The notes: generated by a model not told the origin, from the letters alone. A stretch of 7,974 nucleotides of DNA from JBQCHF01 sp051953655 (GCA_051953655.1 JBQCIO010000156.1:1-7974), one strand, 5' to 3'; positions 1 through 5,274 are shown, counted from the first letter of the stretch. Numbers and translations: made by a program.

Positions 1-270
1 CTCGACGACGCCGTCGTCCGGCGGGGCCTCGCCGACCTTCGCGTGCTCGAGGAGGGACTGCAGCTGGCGGATGCGCGCCTCCTGCTTGCCCTGCTCCTCC
101 TTGGCGGCGTGGTAGCCGCCGTTCTCCCGCAGGTCGCCCTCCTCGCGGGCGGCCTCGATGCGCTTGGCGATCTCGACGCGCCCGGGACCGGAGAGCTGGT
201 CCAGCTCGCTCTTGAGCCGGTCGTACGCCTCCTGCGTCAGCCAGGTGACGTTCGCGCTGGTCTCGGTCAC
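1..270 (-). CDS. greA: Transcription elongation factor GreA (5' part, cut by window edge)
   Basis: GreA binds in the secondary channel of RNA polymerase and stimulates cleavage of backtracked RNA. The reading frame starts at GTG (270-268) and runs off the window at base 1, giving 90 of about 160 residues, essentially the N-terminal coiled-coil domain. The tip of the coiled coil reads GDLRENGGYHAAKEEQ; the two acidic residues needed for cleavage activity, D46 and E49, are present. The start is supported by GGGAGAG five bases upstream of GTG (TCCCC spacer). The C-terminal FKBP-like domain lies outside the window. The gene follows a DUF4307 gene on the same strand, as in M. tuberculosis (Rv1081c-Rv1080c), but across a 342-base gap, so it may have its own promoter. 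Identity is secure from the motif. Confidence 0.96.
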   Translation of the reverse strand, partial: MTETSANVTWLTQEAYDRLKSELDQLSGPGRVEIAKRIEAAREEGDLRENGGYHAAKEEQGKQEARIRQLQSLLEHAKVGEAPPDDGVVE

Positions 271-317
271 GGGGACTCTCCCATGTCTGGTCCGGTGTGG
301 GACGGGTGCTGTCTTCA

Positions 318-367
318 GGTGCTGCTCGGTGCTGCTCAGTTCTGCTGGGTGCTGCTCCGTGCTGCGG
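318..367. repeat. Five-unit 10-bp tandem repeat in the greA leader
   Basis: Five consecutive 10-bp units fill 318-367: GGTGCTGCTC, GGTGCTGCTC, AGTTCTGCTG, GGTGCTGCTC, CGTGCTGCGG. Three are identical and two are diverged. On the minus strand the unit reads GAGCAGCACC. It lies 48 bases upstream of the greA start, probably within the untranslated leader or close to the promoter. No function is known to me. Confidence 0.75.
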
Positions 368-571
368 GTCGATGCGGTCGGCGCCGGAGGACGTCGTCCG
401 CCGGCACCGGGTGCACCGCGCGGGAGCCGCGGGGAGTCCCGGTGCCGGGCTCTCCTGAGTCCGGTCGGTGCCCGCGGATTGTCCCCCGCGTGCGCCGAGG
501 CCATGGGCGTCCGAGCGGGAGCCCGCCGGCTTCGGCGTATCCCTCCAGAGTAGCGAGTGGCCGCGCCGACC

Positions 572-611
572 GCCGGTGTGAGGCGAGGGTCACCGGCCGG
601 GCGCGGCCCGG
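572..611 (-). terminator. Terminator-like hairpins after the DUF4307 gene
   Basis: Two short inverted repeats lie just after the DUF4307 stop. Arms CCGGGC (597-602) and GCCCGG (606-611) have a 3-base loop. Arms GCCGGTG (572-578) and CACCGGC (591-597) have a 12-base loop. They share base 597. Neither is followed by a T-run, which is usual for terminators of high-GC actinobacteria. Role inferred from position; the stems are short for such GC-rich DNA. Confidence 0.35.
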
Positions 612-612
612 G

Positions 613-1104
613 TCAGCCGCGCCGGCAGCCCACCAGATCGCCGTTCACCGGCGTCCCGCTGGTGCGCACGAGCACGTCGACGACGCTGCGGCGGCCGTGC
701 TCCGGCGGCCCGACCCGCACCTCCGTCGTGCCGATCGTGGTGGCCGAGCGGTCCTGCGCCCGCACCCGGCAGGTGACCGTGGCGTCGGCGCCCTTGACCA
801 CCTCGACCTGCACGTGAACGTCCCGGCCGTCGATCCGGTAGCCCACCAGGCTGGCGGAGACCCCCGGGGTGGCGACGTGCCACCCGATCCAGCCCAGCAC
901 GCCCAGGAGCGCGACGACCACCACACCGAGGACCGCCAGCGCCAGGGGACGTCGACCGCGGTCGTCGCCGTAGCGCTCGGCCGGCCGGCGCAGCGGCCCG
1001 CCCGCCGGCCCGCCCTCGGGGGCCGCGGCGGTGCCCCCGGCGTCCGCGGAGGCGTCGTCGAGCGGTCGGGGGTCGGTGCTGGCCACCGCTCCAGTGTCGC
1101 CCAC
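613..1104 (-). CDS. DUF4307 family membrane protein
   Basis: A 163-residue protein of unknown function, homologous by position and layout to M. tuberculosis Rv1081c. Residues 1-52 are polar and probably cytoplasmic and contain the RYG motif (44-46) common in this family. Residues 53-75 form one transmembrane segment (PLALAVLGVVVVALLGVLGW). Residues 80-163 form an extracytoplasmic beta-rich domain with the pattern VGYRIDGRDVHVQVEVVK, then TVTCRVRAQDR, ending DLVGCRRG; the two cysteines could form a disulfide. I chose GTG at 1104 because GGAGG lies five bases upstream. An ATG at 1143 would add 13 residues of VGDx repeat but has no good ribosome-binding site. The gene is divergent from mca and followed by greA. 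The family is confident, the start moderate, the function unknown. Confidence 0.85.
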   Translation of the reverse strand: MGDTGAVASTDPRPLDDASADAGGTAAAPEGGPAGGPLRRPAERYGDDRGRRPLALAVLGVVVVALLGVLGWIGWHVATPGVSASLVGYRIDGRDVHVQVEVVKGADATVTCRVRAQDRSATTIGTTEVRVGPPEHGRRSVVDVLVRTSGTPVNGDLVGCRRG

Positions 1105-1177
1105 GACGTCCTCCACCACGTCGCCCACCGTGTCGCCCACCATGTCGCCCACCGTGTCGCCCACCGGGCCGTCCACC
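1094..1177. repeat. Seven-unit 12-bp minisatellite across the DUF4307 gene start
   Basis: Seven consecutive 12-bp units occupy exactly 84 bases. The commonest unit is GTGTCGCCCACC (1130-1141 and 1154-1165); one-base variants lie at 1094, 1118 and 1142, and more diverged units at 1106 and 1166. Read on the minus strand each unit codes a four-residue V-G-D-x or close variant, so every unit supplies an in-frame GTG or ATG. The array spans the likely translation start and the divergent DUF4307/mca regulatory gap. Confidence 0.9.
1110..1114 (-). promoter_or_regulatory. Ribosome-binding site deciding the DUF4307 start
   Basis: The minus strand reads GGAGG here, five bases (ACGTC) before GTG at 1104. 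It exists only because unit 1106-1117 of the 12-bp array has CTCC where most others have GCCC. It is the only good Shine-Dalgarno match in the array, and is the reason for preferring GTG 1104 to ATG 1143. Confidence 0.55.
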
Positions 1178-1308
1178 GGCCGGCCGGCTCCTGCTCGGCG
1201 GGAGCCGCCCGCGTCCGCTCGATATCCTCCGGCGGGCGCCCGGAGCACCGGCTCGGGCGCGCCGGCCACAGACGGCCGACAGGCAGGCGAGCGGGAGGTC
1301 CGGAGCGA

Positions 1309-2193
1309 GTGGCCGAGCAGCTGCGGCTCATGGCGGTGCACGCGCACCCCGACGACGAGTCGAGCAAGGGGGCGGCCACCATGGCGCGCTACCGGGCCGA
1401 GGGCGTCGACGTGCTGGTGGTCACCTGCACCGGGGGTGAGCGCGGGAGCATCCTCAACCCGCGCCTGGCCCACGACGAGCACGTGCTGGCCAACTTGGCC
1501 GACATCCGCCGGGCCGAGATGGACGCCGCGCGCGAGATCCTCGACGTGCGGCAGGCGTGGCTCGGTTTCGTCGACTCCGGGCTGCCCGAGGGCGACCCGC
1601 TGCCGCCGCTGCCCGAGGGCTGCTTCGCGCTCGAGGACGTGGCCGGCGCGGCCGAGCCGCTGGTCCGGCTGGTGCGCGAGTTCCGCCCGCACGTCATGAC
1701 GACCTACGACGAGAACGGCGGCTACCCGCACCCGGACCACATCATGTGCCACAAGGTGGCGGTGGCCGCGTTCGAGGCGGCTCCGGACCCGGAGGCCTAC
1801 CCCGGCACCGGCGAGCCGTGGACGCCGCTGAAGCTGTACTACAACCAGACCTTCTCCAAGGCGCGCACCATCGCCCTGCACGAGGCGCTGCTCGCCGAGG
1901 GCCTGGAGTCGCCCTACGCCGACTGGCTGACCCGGTGGGGCGACCGCGAGGAGCGGCCGATCACCACCCGGGTGCCGTGCCCCGACTTCTTCCCGGTCCG
2001 CGACCGCGCCCTGCTCGCCCACGCCACCCAGGTGGACCCGGAGGGCAGCTGGTTCGCGGTGCCGCTCGCGGTGCAGCAGCGGGTGTGGCCGACCGAGGAC
2101 TTCGAGCTGGCCCGGTCCCACGTCGACGTCGCCCTGCCCGAGTCGGACCTGTTCGCCGGGGTCCGCGAGCACCTGGCCCGCCTGTCCGGCTGA
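1309..2193 (+). CDS. mca: Mycothiol S-conjugate amidase Mca
   Basis: Mca is a zinc-dependent cytosolic amidase that cleaves mycothiol S-conjugates to a mercapturic acid, which is exported, and GlcN-inositol, which is recycled. The 294-residue product is a full-length PIG-L/LmbE-family protein. Residues 11-17, HAHPDDE, contain predicted zinc ligands H13 and D16 and general base D15. HPDH at 141-144 supplies the active-site His 141 and third ligand H144. SSKGAATMARY, GGERGSILNPR and TYDENGGYPHPDHIMCHK are typical of Mca rather than the deacetylase MshB. The GTG start at 1309 has GGGAGG (1293-1298) upstream and gives the usual short lead before LRLMAVHAHPDDE; ATG 1330 would remove it. A TATCCT at 1223-1228 could be a -10 element, but no -35 is clear. 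The gene is divergent from DUF4307, as in M. tuberculosis (Rv1082). Confidence 0.96.
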   Translation: MAEQLRLMAVHAHPDDESSKGAATMARYRAEGVDVLVVTCTGGERGSILNPRLAHDEHVLANLADIRRAEMDAAREILDVRQAWLGFVDSGLPEGDPLPPLPEGCFALEDVAGAAEPLVRLVREFRPHVMTTYDENGGYPHPDHIMCHKVAVAAFEAAPDPEAYPGTGEPWTPLKLYYNQTFSKARTIALHEALLAEGLESPYADWLTRWGDREERPITTRVPCPDFFPVRDRALLAHATQVDPEGSWFAVPLAVQQRVWPTEDFELARSHVDVALPESDLFAGVREHLARLSG

Positions 2194-2247
2194 TCGGCCG
2201 CTCGTCCCACCTGGAGGGCCGGGTGGCCGGCCGGACCGGTGCGGGTT

Positions 2248-2263
2248 GGCGCCGACTGGCGCC
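2248..2263. other. Small inverted repeat between mca and the membrane protein gene
   Basis: GGCGCC (2248-2253), loop GACT, GGCGCC (2258-2263) can form a six-pair stem with a four-base loop. It lies in the 126-base gap after mca and could be a weak terminator or part of the downstream leader. In DNA this GC-rich such stems also arise by chance. Confidence 0.25.
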
Positions 2264-2319
2264 CACGGTGGACGATGGTGGCTCGTGGGGGAACTGGTCG
2301 ATGGGAAGGGAGGTGCCCG

Positions 2320-2571
2320 ATGAGCACGGCGGTGAGCGGGATCGTGCTGGCCCAGACGACCAACACGTTCGACCCGAACAAGGTGACCCCTGGGTTGCTC
2401 GGGTTCCTGGTGGTGGTCGCCGTCGGCCTGGCCACCTGGTTCCTGCTGCGGTCGATGAACGGGCACCTGCGCAACGTGGACCCGCGCTTCGCCCCGCGCG
2501 ACGAGGACGACCAGCGGGGCGAGTCCCCGAAGGCCGACGCCTCCGCGCCGGACGAGCGCACCCGCCCCTGA
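2320..2571 (+). CDS. Small single-span membrane protein (Rv1083-like)
   Basis: An 83-residue protein with no known biochemical role. Residues 1-24 are a short N-terminal segment (MSTAVSGIVLAQTTNTFDPNKVTP). Residues 25-43 form one transmembrane helix (GLLGFLVVVAVGLATWFLL). RSMNGHLRNVDPRF follows directly, a basic juxtamembrane motif suggesting the C-terminus is cytoplasmic, and residues 57-83 are a charged, probably disordered tail. The ATG at 2320 has GGGAGG six bases upstream; the longer frame upstream (from 2239) has no such site. A small one-helix protein sits in the same place downstream of mca in M. tuberculosis (Rv1083), so I infer homology. Co-transcription with mca is possible across the 126-base gap. 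Confidence 0.85.
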   Translation: MSTAVSGIVLAQTTNTFDPNKVTPGLLGFLVVVAVGLATWFLLRSMNGHLRNVDPRFAPRDEDDQRGESPKADASAPDERTRP

Positions 2572-2613
2572 GCCGCAGCGATCGACCGCGGATCACTACC
2601 GCAGCCCCGGCCC

Positions 2614-2639
2614 GAACGATCACGCGAGCGTGATCGTTC
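2614..2639. terminator. Perfect 12-bp-arm palindrome in the convergent gap
   Basis: GAACGATCACGC (2614-2625) and GCGTGATCGTTC (2628-2639) are exact complements separated by GA. It lies 42 bases after the small membrane protein stop and can act as a hairpin in RNA of either strand. TTCC follows, not a T-run. Its last four bases are also the first four of the next palindrome, so the two full hairpins exclude each other. Likely part of a bidirectional terminator; an operator is also possible. Confidence 0.6.
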
Positions 2640-2679
2640 CATGCTTACCGCGACAGATCTGCCGCGGTAAGCATGGAAC
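2636..2679. terminator. 44-base near-perfect palindrome in the convergent gap
   Basis: Arms 2636-2652 (GTTCCATGCTTACCGCG) and 2663-2679 are exact complements over 17 bases. The 10-base centre contains the self-complementary CAGATCTG, so the full 44 bases form a dyad with one mismatched pair (A2653/C2662). It lies 27 bases beyond the ogt stop. A further outer pair, CTACCGC (2596-2602) and GCGGTAG (2684-2690), could enclose both palindromes. Position between convergent genes suggests bidirectional termination; the size is also compatible with a dispersed palindromic repeat. Confidence 0.65.
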
Positions 2680-2706
2680 TTCCGCGGTAGGGCCCGGCAC
2701 GTCGGC

Positions 2707-3246
2707 TCAGGCGTGGGTCCGCTCGTGCGCCAGCAGCGTCTCCTTCACCGACAGCCCGTAGTAGTAGCCGCCGAGCGAGCCGTCGCTGCGCACCACCCGG
2801 TGGCAGGGCACGAACGGGGCCACCAGGTTGCGGGCGCAGGCCGACCCCGCGGCGCGGACCGCGGCCGGGCTGCCGGCGGCCGCGGCCAGCTGCCGGTAGG
2901 ACACGGTGCGGCCCGGCGGCACCTGGCGCAGCGCCTCCCAGGCCCGCTGCAGGAACGGGCCTCCCGGCTGGGCGACCCGCACGCCGTCGAGGGCGAAGAC
3001 GTCGCCGTCGGCGTAGGCGGCCACGGCGGCGGCGACGTCCTCGGCGACCTGCACCCCGGCCCACCGGGTGCTGGTCCCACGCTCGCGCTGGGCGGGCTCG
3101 AGCCGGCCGACCTGGTCCGCCGCCCCGCCGAACCCGGCTGAGCGCACGGTGCCGTCCTCGGGGGCGACGACGACGGCCAGCGGGCCGGCCGGGGTGGGCA
3201 GCTCCAGGAGGAGCAGCGGCGGGAGGGGAACGGGCCGGTCGTTCAT
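2707..3246 (-). CDS. ogt: Methylated-DNA--protein-cysteine methyltransferase (Ogt)
   Basis: Ogt removes alkyl groups from O6-alkylguanine (and O4-alkylthymine) by transferring them irreversibly to its own cysteine. The 179-residue product has a divergent N-terminal ribonuclease-like domain (about 11-90) and the conserved DNA-binding domain (about 95-175). FVPCHRVVRSDGSLGGYYYGL carries nucleophile C148 in the PCHRV motif. R131 in VRAAGSACARN fits the arginine finger that flips the base. TVSYRQLAAAAGSPAAVRAAG is the family helix-turn-helix. ATG (3246-3244) overlaps the alkA stop as ATGA, so translation is probably coupled; AAAGGG seven bases upstream is a usable ribosome-binding site. The same order, Ada-AlkA fusion then ogt, occurs in M. 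tuberculosis (Rv1317c-Rv1316c). The E. coli equivalent activity is the C-terminal half of Ada. Confidence 0.96.
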   Translation of the reverse strand: MNDRPVPLPPLLLLELPTPAGPLAVVVAPEDGTVRSAGFGGAADQVGRLEPAQRERGTSTRWAGVQVAEDVAAAVAAYADGDVFALDGVRVAQPGGPFLQRAWEALRQVPPGRTVSYRQLAAAAGSPAAVRAAGSACARNLVAPFVPCHRVVRSDGSLGGYYYGLSVKETLLAHERTHA

Positions 3247-4781
3247 GCGAAGACCCTTTCGGTCCACAGGTGGAGGAGCGCGTAGCCGCGCCAGGGGCGC
3301 CAGGGCTGCGCGAGCGCGACCGCCTCGCGGGCGGTGCGCACGCCGAGGGCCCTGCGCAGCACGAGGTCCTCGGCGGGGTAGGCGTCGGGGTCGCCCAGGG
3401 CGCGCAGCGCGACGTACTCGCTGGTCCACGGGCCGATCCCGGGGAGGGCGAGCAACCGGGCCCGCGTCTCGTGGCGGTCCGCGCCGGGGTCCAGCGCCAG
3501 CCCGCCGGCGGCGGCCGAGGCCAGCGCGTGCAGCGTGCGGGCCCGGGCGCTGGTCAGCCCCACCGCGGACCGCAGGACGTCGGGCCCGGCGGCGGCCAGC
3601 GCGCCGGCGTCGGGGAAGGTGCGCAGCCCGTCGGGGGCGTCGCCGCCGAAGGCCGCCACCAGCCGGCCGGCGAAGGTGCGCGCCGCACCCAGGGACACCT
3701 GCTGCCCGATGACGGCCAGCAGCGCGGTCTCGGTGCCGTCCACCGCGCCGGGCACCCGCAGGCCGGGCCGGGAGGCGAGCAGCGGGGCGAGCCTGGCGTC
3801 CCGGCCCAGGACGTCGCCGACCTGCACCGGGTCGGCGTCGAGGTCGAGCCAGCGCCGCAGCCGGGCCACCACCGGGGCGAGGTCGGCGAGGTCGGCGAGC
3901 CGGAGCCGGGCGACGACGTGGTCCGGCGCCGCCCCGGGCAGCACCGACACGACGGCGGCCCCGTGCGGGGCGGGCACCGTGCGGACGTGCTCGCCGGTGG
4001 CGGCGTCGTGCCGCTCGAGGCCGGGCACCGCGTGCCCGGCGAGGAAGCGCCGCAGCGGCTCGACGGCGTAAGGGGCGCGGTGGCGCAGCCGCAGCACCAC
4101 GGTGGGGGCGTCGGCGCCGGCGCTGCGCTCCTCCCGGCCGGCGCGCCCGTCCCGCAGCGCGGTGGGCGCCAGTGCGAACTCGGCGCGCATGATGTCGTTG
4201 AACTGCCGGACGCTGGCGAAGCCGGCGGCGAAGGCCACCTCGGCCACCGGCAGCGCGGTCTGCTCCAGCAGCATCCGGGCGGTCTGGGCCCGGCGGGTGC
4301 GGGCCAGCTGCTGCGGGCCGGCGCCCACCTCCGCGATCAGCACCCGGTGCAGGTGCCGCTCGGAGACCGCGAGCCGGCGGGCGACCCCGGCCACGCCGAG
4401 CTCGTCGACGGCCCCCTCGCGGATCAGGCGGACCGCCCGCGCGGCCAGGTCGCCGCGGCTGTCCCAGTGCCGCGAGCCCGGCAGGGCGTCGGGACGGCAG
4501 CGGCGGCAGGCGCGGAAGCCGGCGGCGACGGCGGCGGCCGCCGTGGGGTAGAAGCGGCAGTTCTCCGGCCGCGGGGTGCGCGCCGGGCACGAGGGCCGGC
4601 AGTAGATGCCGGTGCTCGTCACCGCGAGGTAGAGGCGGCCGTCCCAGCGCGGGTCGCGTCCGGCCGCGGCGCGGTAGCAGGCGGCGTGGTCCGGCAGCGG
4701 CTCGACGGCGGCCCGGACGGCGCCGTCGGCGGCACCGGCGGCTCGCGCGTCGGGCCCCGGGGCGCGGACGGGGGTGGTCAC
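3243..4781 (-). CDS. alkA: Ada-AlkA fusion: methylphosphotriester sensor/AraC regulator plus 3-methyladenine DNA glycosylase
   Basis: A 512-residue protein combining the sensor half of Ada with AlkA. Residues about 27-100 are the Ada zinc domain, with C61, C65, C92 and C95 (YCRPSC and CRRC) as the four zinc ligands; by comparison with E. coli Ada, C61 (C38 there) should accept methyl from DNA phosphotriesters and switch on transcription. Residues about 105-205 form an AraC-type double helix-turn-helix, ending SVRQFNDIMRAEF. About 220-340 is the AlkA N-terminal domain. From about 350 comes the HhH-GPD glycosylase: IGQQVS, the hairpin LPGIGPWTSEY, and D472 in PAEDLVL at the catalytic Asp position. 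The start is GTG 4781; no other ATG, GTG or TTG lies between it and the in-frame stop at 4866, and there is no strong Shine-Dalgarno. Likely autoregulated and inducible by methylating agents; no Ada box was identified. Confidence 0.94.
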   Translation of the reverse strand: MTTPVRAPGPDARAAGAADGAVRAAVEPLPDHAACYRAAAGRDPRWDGRLYLAVTSTGIYCRPSCPARTPRPENCRFYPTAAAAVAAGFRACRRCRPDALPGSRHWDSRGDLAARAVRLIREGAVDELGVAGVARRLAVSERHLHRVLIAEVGAGPQQLARTRRAQTARMLLEQTALPVAEVAFAAGFASVRQFNDIMRAEFALAPTALRDGRAGREERSAGADAPTVVLRLRHRAPYAVEPLRRFLAGHAVPGLERHDAATGEHVRTVPAPHGAAVVSVLPGAAPDHVVARLRLADLADLAPVVARLRRWLDLDADPVQVGDVLGRDARLAPLLASRPGLRVPGAVDGTETALLAVIGQQVSLGAARTFAGRLVAAFGGDAPDGLRTFPDAGALAAAGPDVLRSAVGLTSARARTLHALASAAAGGLALDPGADRHETRARLLALPGIGPWTSEYVALRALGDPDAYPAEDLVLRRALGVRTAREAVALAQPWRPWRGYALLHLWTERVFA

Positions 4782-4808
4782 GAGGAGCAGTCTCGCCTCT
4801 CGCCGCTG

Positions 4809-4823
4809 CCCGCGTCTGGCGGG
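4809..4823 (-). other. Small hairpin upstream of the alkA start
   Basis: Arms CCCGC (4809-4813) and GCGGG (4819-4823) with a five-base loop lie 28 bases upstream of the alkA GTG, between it and micro-ORF 1. The stem could act as an attenuator or regulate alkA translation. It is short, and chance occurrence is not excluded. Confidence 0.25.
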
Positions 4824-4863
4824 AATCGGACCAGGCAGTGTCGCCGGGTCCGCGGTGCGGGAC

Positions 4864-4889
4864 GGTCAGTCGTCCCAGGGGCCGAAGTC
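4864..4889. repeat. 26-base exact direct repeat, copy 1
   Basis: Identical base for base to 5119-5144, at a spacing of 255 bases, in the same orientation. On the minus strand it codes DFGPWDD and the stop TGA plus two following bases. Sequence on either side is unrelated between the copies. Confidence 0.9.
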
Positions 4890-4892
4890 CAT
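4866..4892 (-). CDS. Micro-ORF 1: octapeptide MDFGPWDD upstream of alkA
   Basis: A possible eight-codon gene, ATG (4892-4890) to TGA (4868-4866). Its ribosome-binding site is one of the best in the window: GGGAGGA, five-base spacer ACACC, then ATG. No in-frame start exists upstream, because a TGA lies six codons before the ATG. The ending DFGPWDD is repeated exactly in micro-ORF 2. It lies 84 bases (28 codons) before alkA and in the same frame, with no other stop between, so it could be a leader peptide for alkA. I recognise no family for it. A free signalling or modified peptide, or a chance frame within a DNA repeat, are alternatives. No modifying enzyme is seen nearby. Confidence 0.4.
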   Translation of the reverse strand: MDFGPWDD

Positions 4893-5009
4893 GGTGTTCC
4901 TCCCTGCCAGTCACGAAGTCGGGCAGCTCACGAGGTCGGCCGGTGCCGACGATCCGGACCATCGGCAGGACCTCGCCGGAACCTGAGCCGCGCCCGCCCA
5001 CCCCCTTCC

Positions 5010-5023
5010 TCCGTGATCACGGA
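5010..5023. promoter_or_regulatory. Perfect 14-bp palindrome TCCGTGATCACGGA
   Basis: The 14 bases are fully self-complementary with no loop, the typical form of a dimeric repressor site rather than an RNA hairpin. The site lies between micro-ORF 2 and micro-ORF 1, 118 bases upstream of micro-ORF 1 on the minus strand. It shares the core TGATCA only loosely with the 2614-2639 palindrome. Regulator unknown. Confidence 0.35.
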
Positions 5024-5050
5024 CAGAGGGGAGGGTGAGGGGGAGCAGTG

Positions 5051-5084
5051 AGAGATCCCCTCCGCGCAGTAGCGGAGGGGCTCT
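5051..5084. terminator. Strong hairpin downstream of micro-ORF 2
   Basis: CCCCTCCGC (5057-5065) and GCGGAGGGG (5072-5080) form nine exact pairs around loop GCAGTA. AGAG (5051-5054) and CTCT (5081-5084) extend the stem across a two-base bulge. It begins 36 bases after the micro-ORF 2 stop on the minus strand. No T-run follows. Best read as a terminator or attenuator. Confidence 0.6.
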
Positions 5085-5095
5085 GTCGTCTGCTG

Positions 5096-5113
5096 GCCGG
5101 GGCCTTCCCCGGC
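5096..5113. terminator. Hairpin directly after the micro-ORF 2 stop
   Basis: GCCGGGG (5096-5102), loop CCTT, CCCCGGC (5107-5113): seven exact pairs, starting seven bases after the micro-ORF 2 stop codon on the minus strand. With the hairpin at 5051-5084 it forms a back-to-back pair, an arrangement common at transcript ends. Confidence 0.5.
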
Positions 5114-5118
5114 GAGGG

Positions 5119-5144
5119 GGTCAGTCGTCCCAGGGGCCGAAGTC
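5119..5144. repeat. 26-base exact direct repeat, copy 2
   Basis: Exact copy of 4864-4889, 255 bases away and in the same orientation. It codes the shared ending of micro-ORF 2 on the minus strand. Confidence 0.9.
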
Positions 5145-5153
5145 GTCGTGCAC
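5121..5153 (-). CDS. Micro-ORF 2: decapeptide ending DFGPWDD
   Basis: A possible ten-codon gene, GTG (5153-5151) to TGA (5123-5121), reading VHDDFGPWDD. GAGG (5164-5161) lies seven bases upstream of the GTG. The last seven residues and the stop match micro-ORF 1 exactly, while the start codon, the residues before the repeat and the upstream DNA differ. Two hairpins follow at once (5096-5113 and 5051-5084), so it may be a separate short transcript. The frame stays open further upstream, so the start is less certain than for micro-ORF 1. I do not recognise the peptide; a chance frame within a duplicated DNA element remains possible. Confidence 0.35.
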   Translation of the reverse strand: MHDDFGPWDD

Positions 5154-5199
5154 GGCGTTACCTCGTCTCGCGTTCGTCGCGGTCCGAGCCGCCCGTCGG

Positions 5200-5217
5200 G
5201 CGCCAGTGGGCTGGCGC
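5200..5217. other. Seven-pair hairpin in the micro-ORF 2 leader
   Basis: GCGCCAG (5200-5206), loop TGGG, CTGGCGC (5211-5217). It lies 46 bases upstream of the micro-ORF 2 start on the minus strand. It could fold in the leader RNA; function unknown. Confidence 0.35.
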
Positions 5218-5274
5218 TGCACCGCGGGCGGCCTCGAGGACCGCAGGTCATCCGGTGTGGTCTGGCAGATCGGG

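Larger units (their letters stand above)
271..612. other. Non-coding gap between greA and the DUF4307 gene
   Basis: No convincing gene is seen in these 342 bases. Reading frames on both strands lack a good ribosome-binding site, a recognisable motif and the expected third-position GC bias. The gap holds terminator-like hairpins next to the DUF4307 stop, a 10-bp tandem repeat (318-367) and, by position, the greA leader and promoter. I could not identify a clear -35/-10 pair for greA. TACTCT and GGATAC on the minus strand near 535-556 are weak -10-like candidates only. Confidence 0.6.

Noticed and set aside
336..593. An 85-codon minus-strand frame between DUF4307 and greA
   Set aside because: Low-complexity arginine- and proline-rich product, no good start site, and it runs through the 10-bp tandem repeat.
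1094..1177. A CRISPR array or regulatory iteron cluster
   Set aside because: The units are 12 bp with no spacers, and they code a regular V-G-D-x pattern; a plain minisatellite explains them.
43..2193. A 716-codon open frame on the plus strand
   Set aside because: Only its 3' part (from 1309) is mca. The upstream part runs antisense through greA and DUF4307 and has no domain; long shadow frames are expected at this GC content.
613..2466. A 617-codon minus-strand frame that ends as DUF4307
   Set aside because: The part above about 1143 is antisense to mca and the small membrane protein gene. Family length and the ribosome-binding site place the start at 1104.
2707..5001. A 764-codon minus-strand frame running through alkA into ogt
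   Set aside because: Only the ogt part is real. Across alkA it is an out-of-frame arginine- and alanine-rich shadow. Its first codons after ATG 4968, reading MVRIVGTGRPREL, look briefly gene-like and have GAGG upstream, but the third-position bias fades and the frame overlaps micro-ORF 1.
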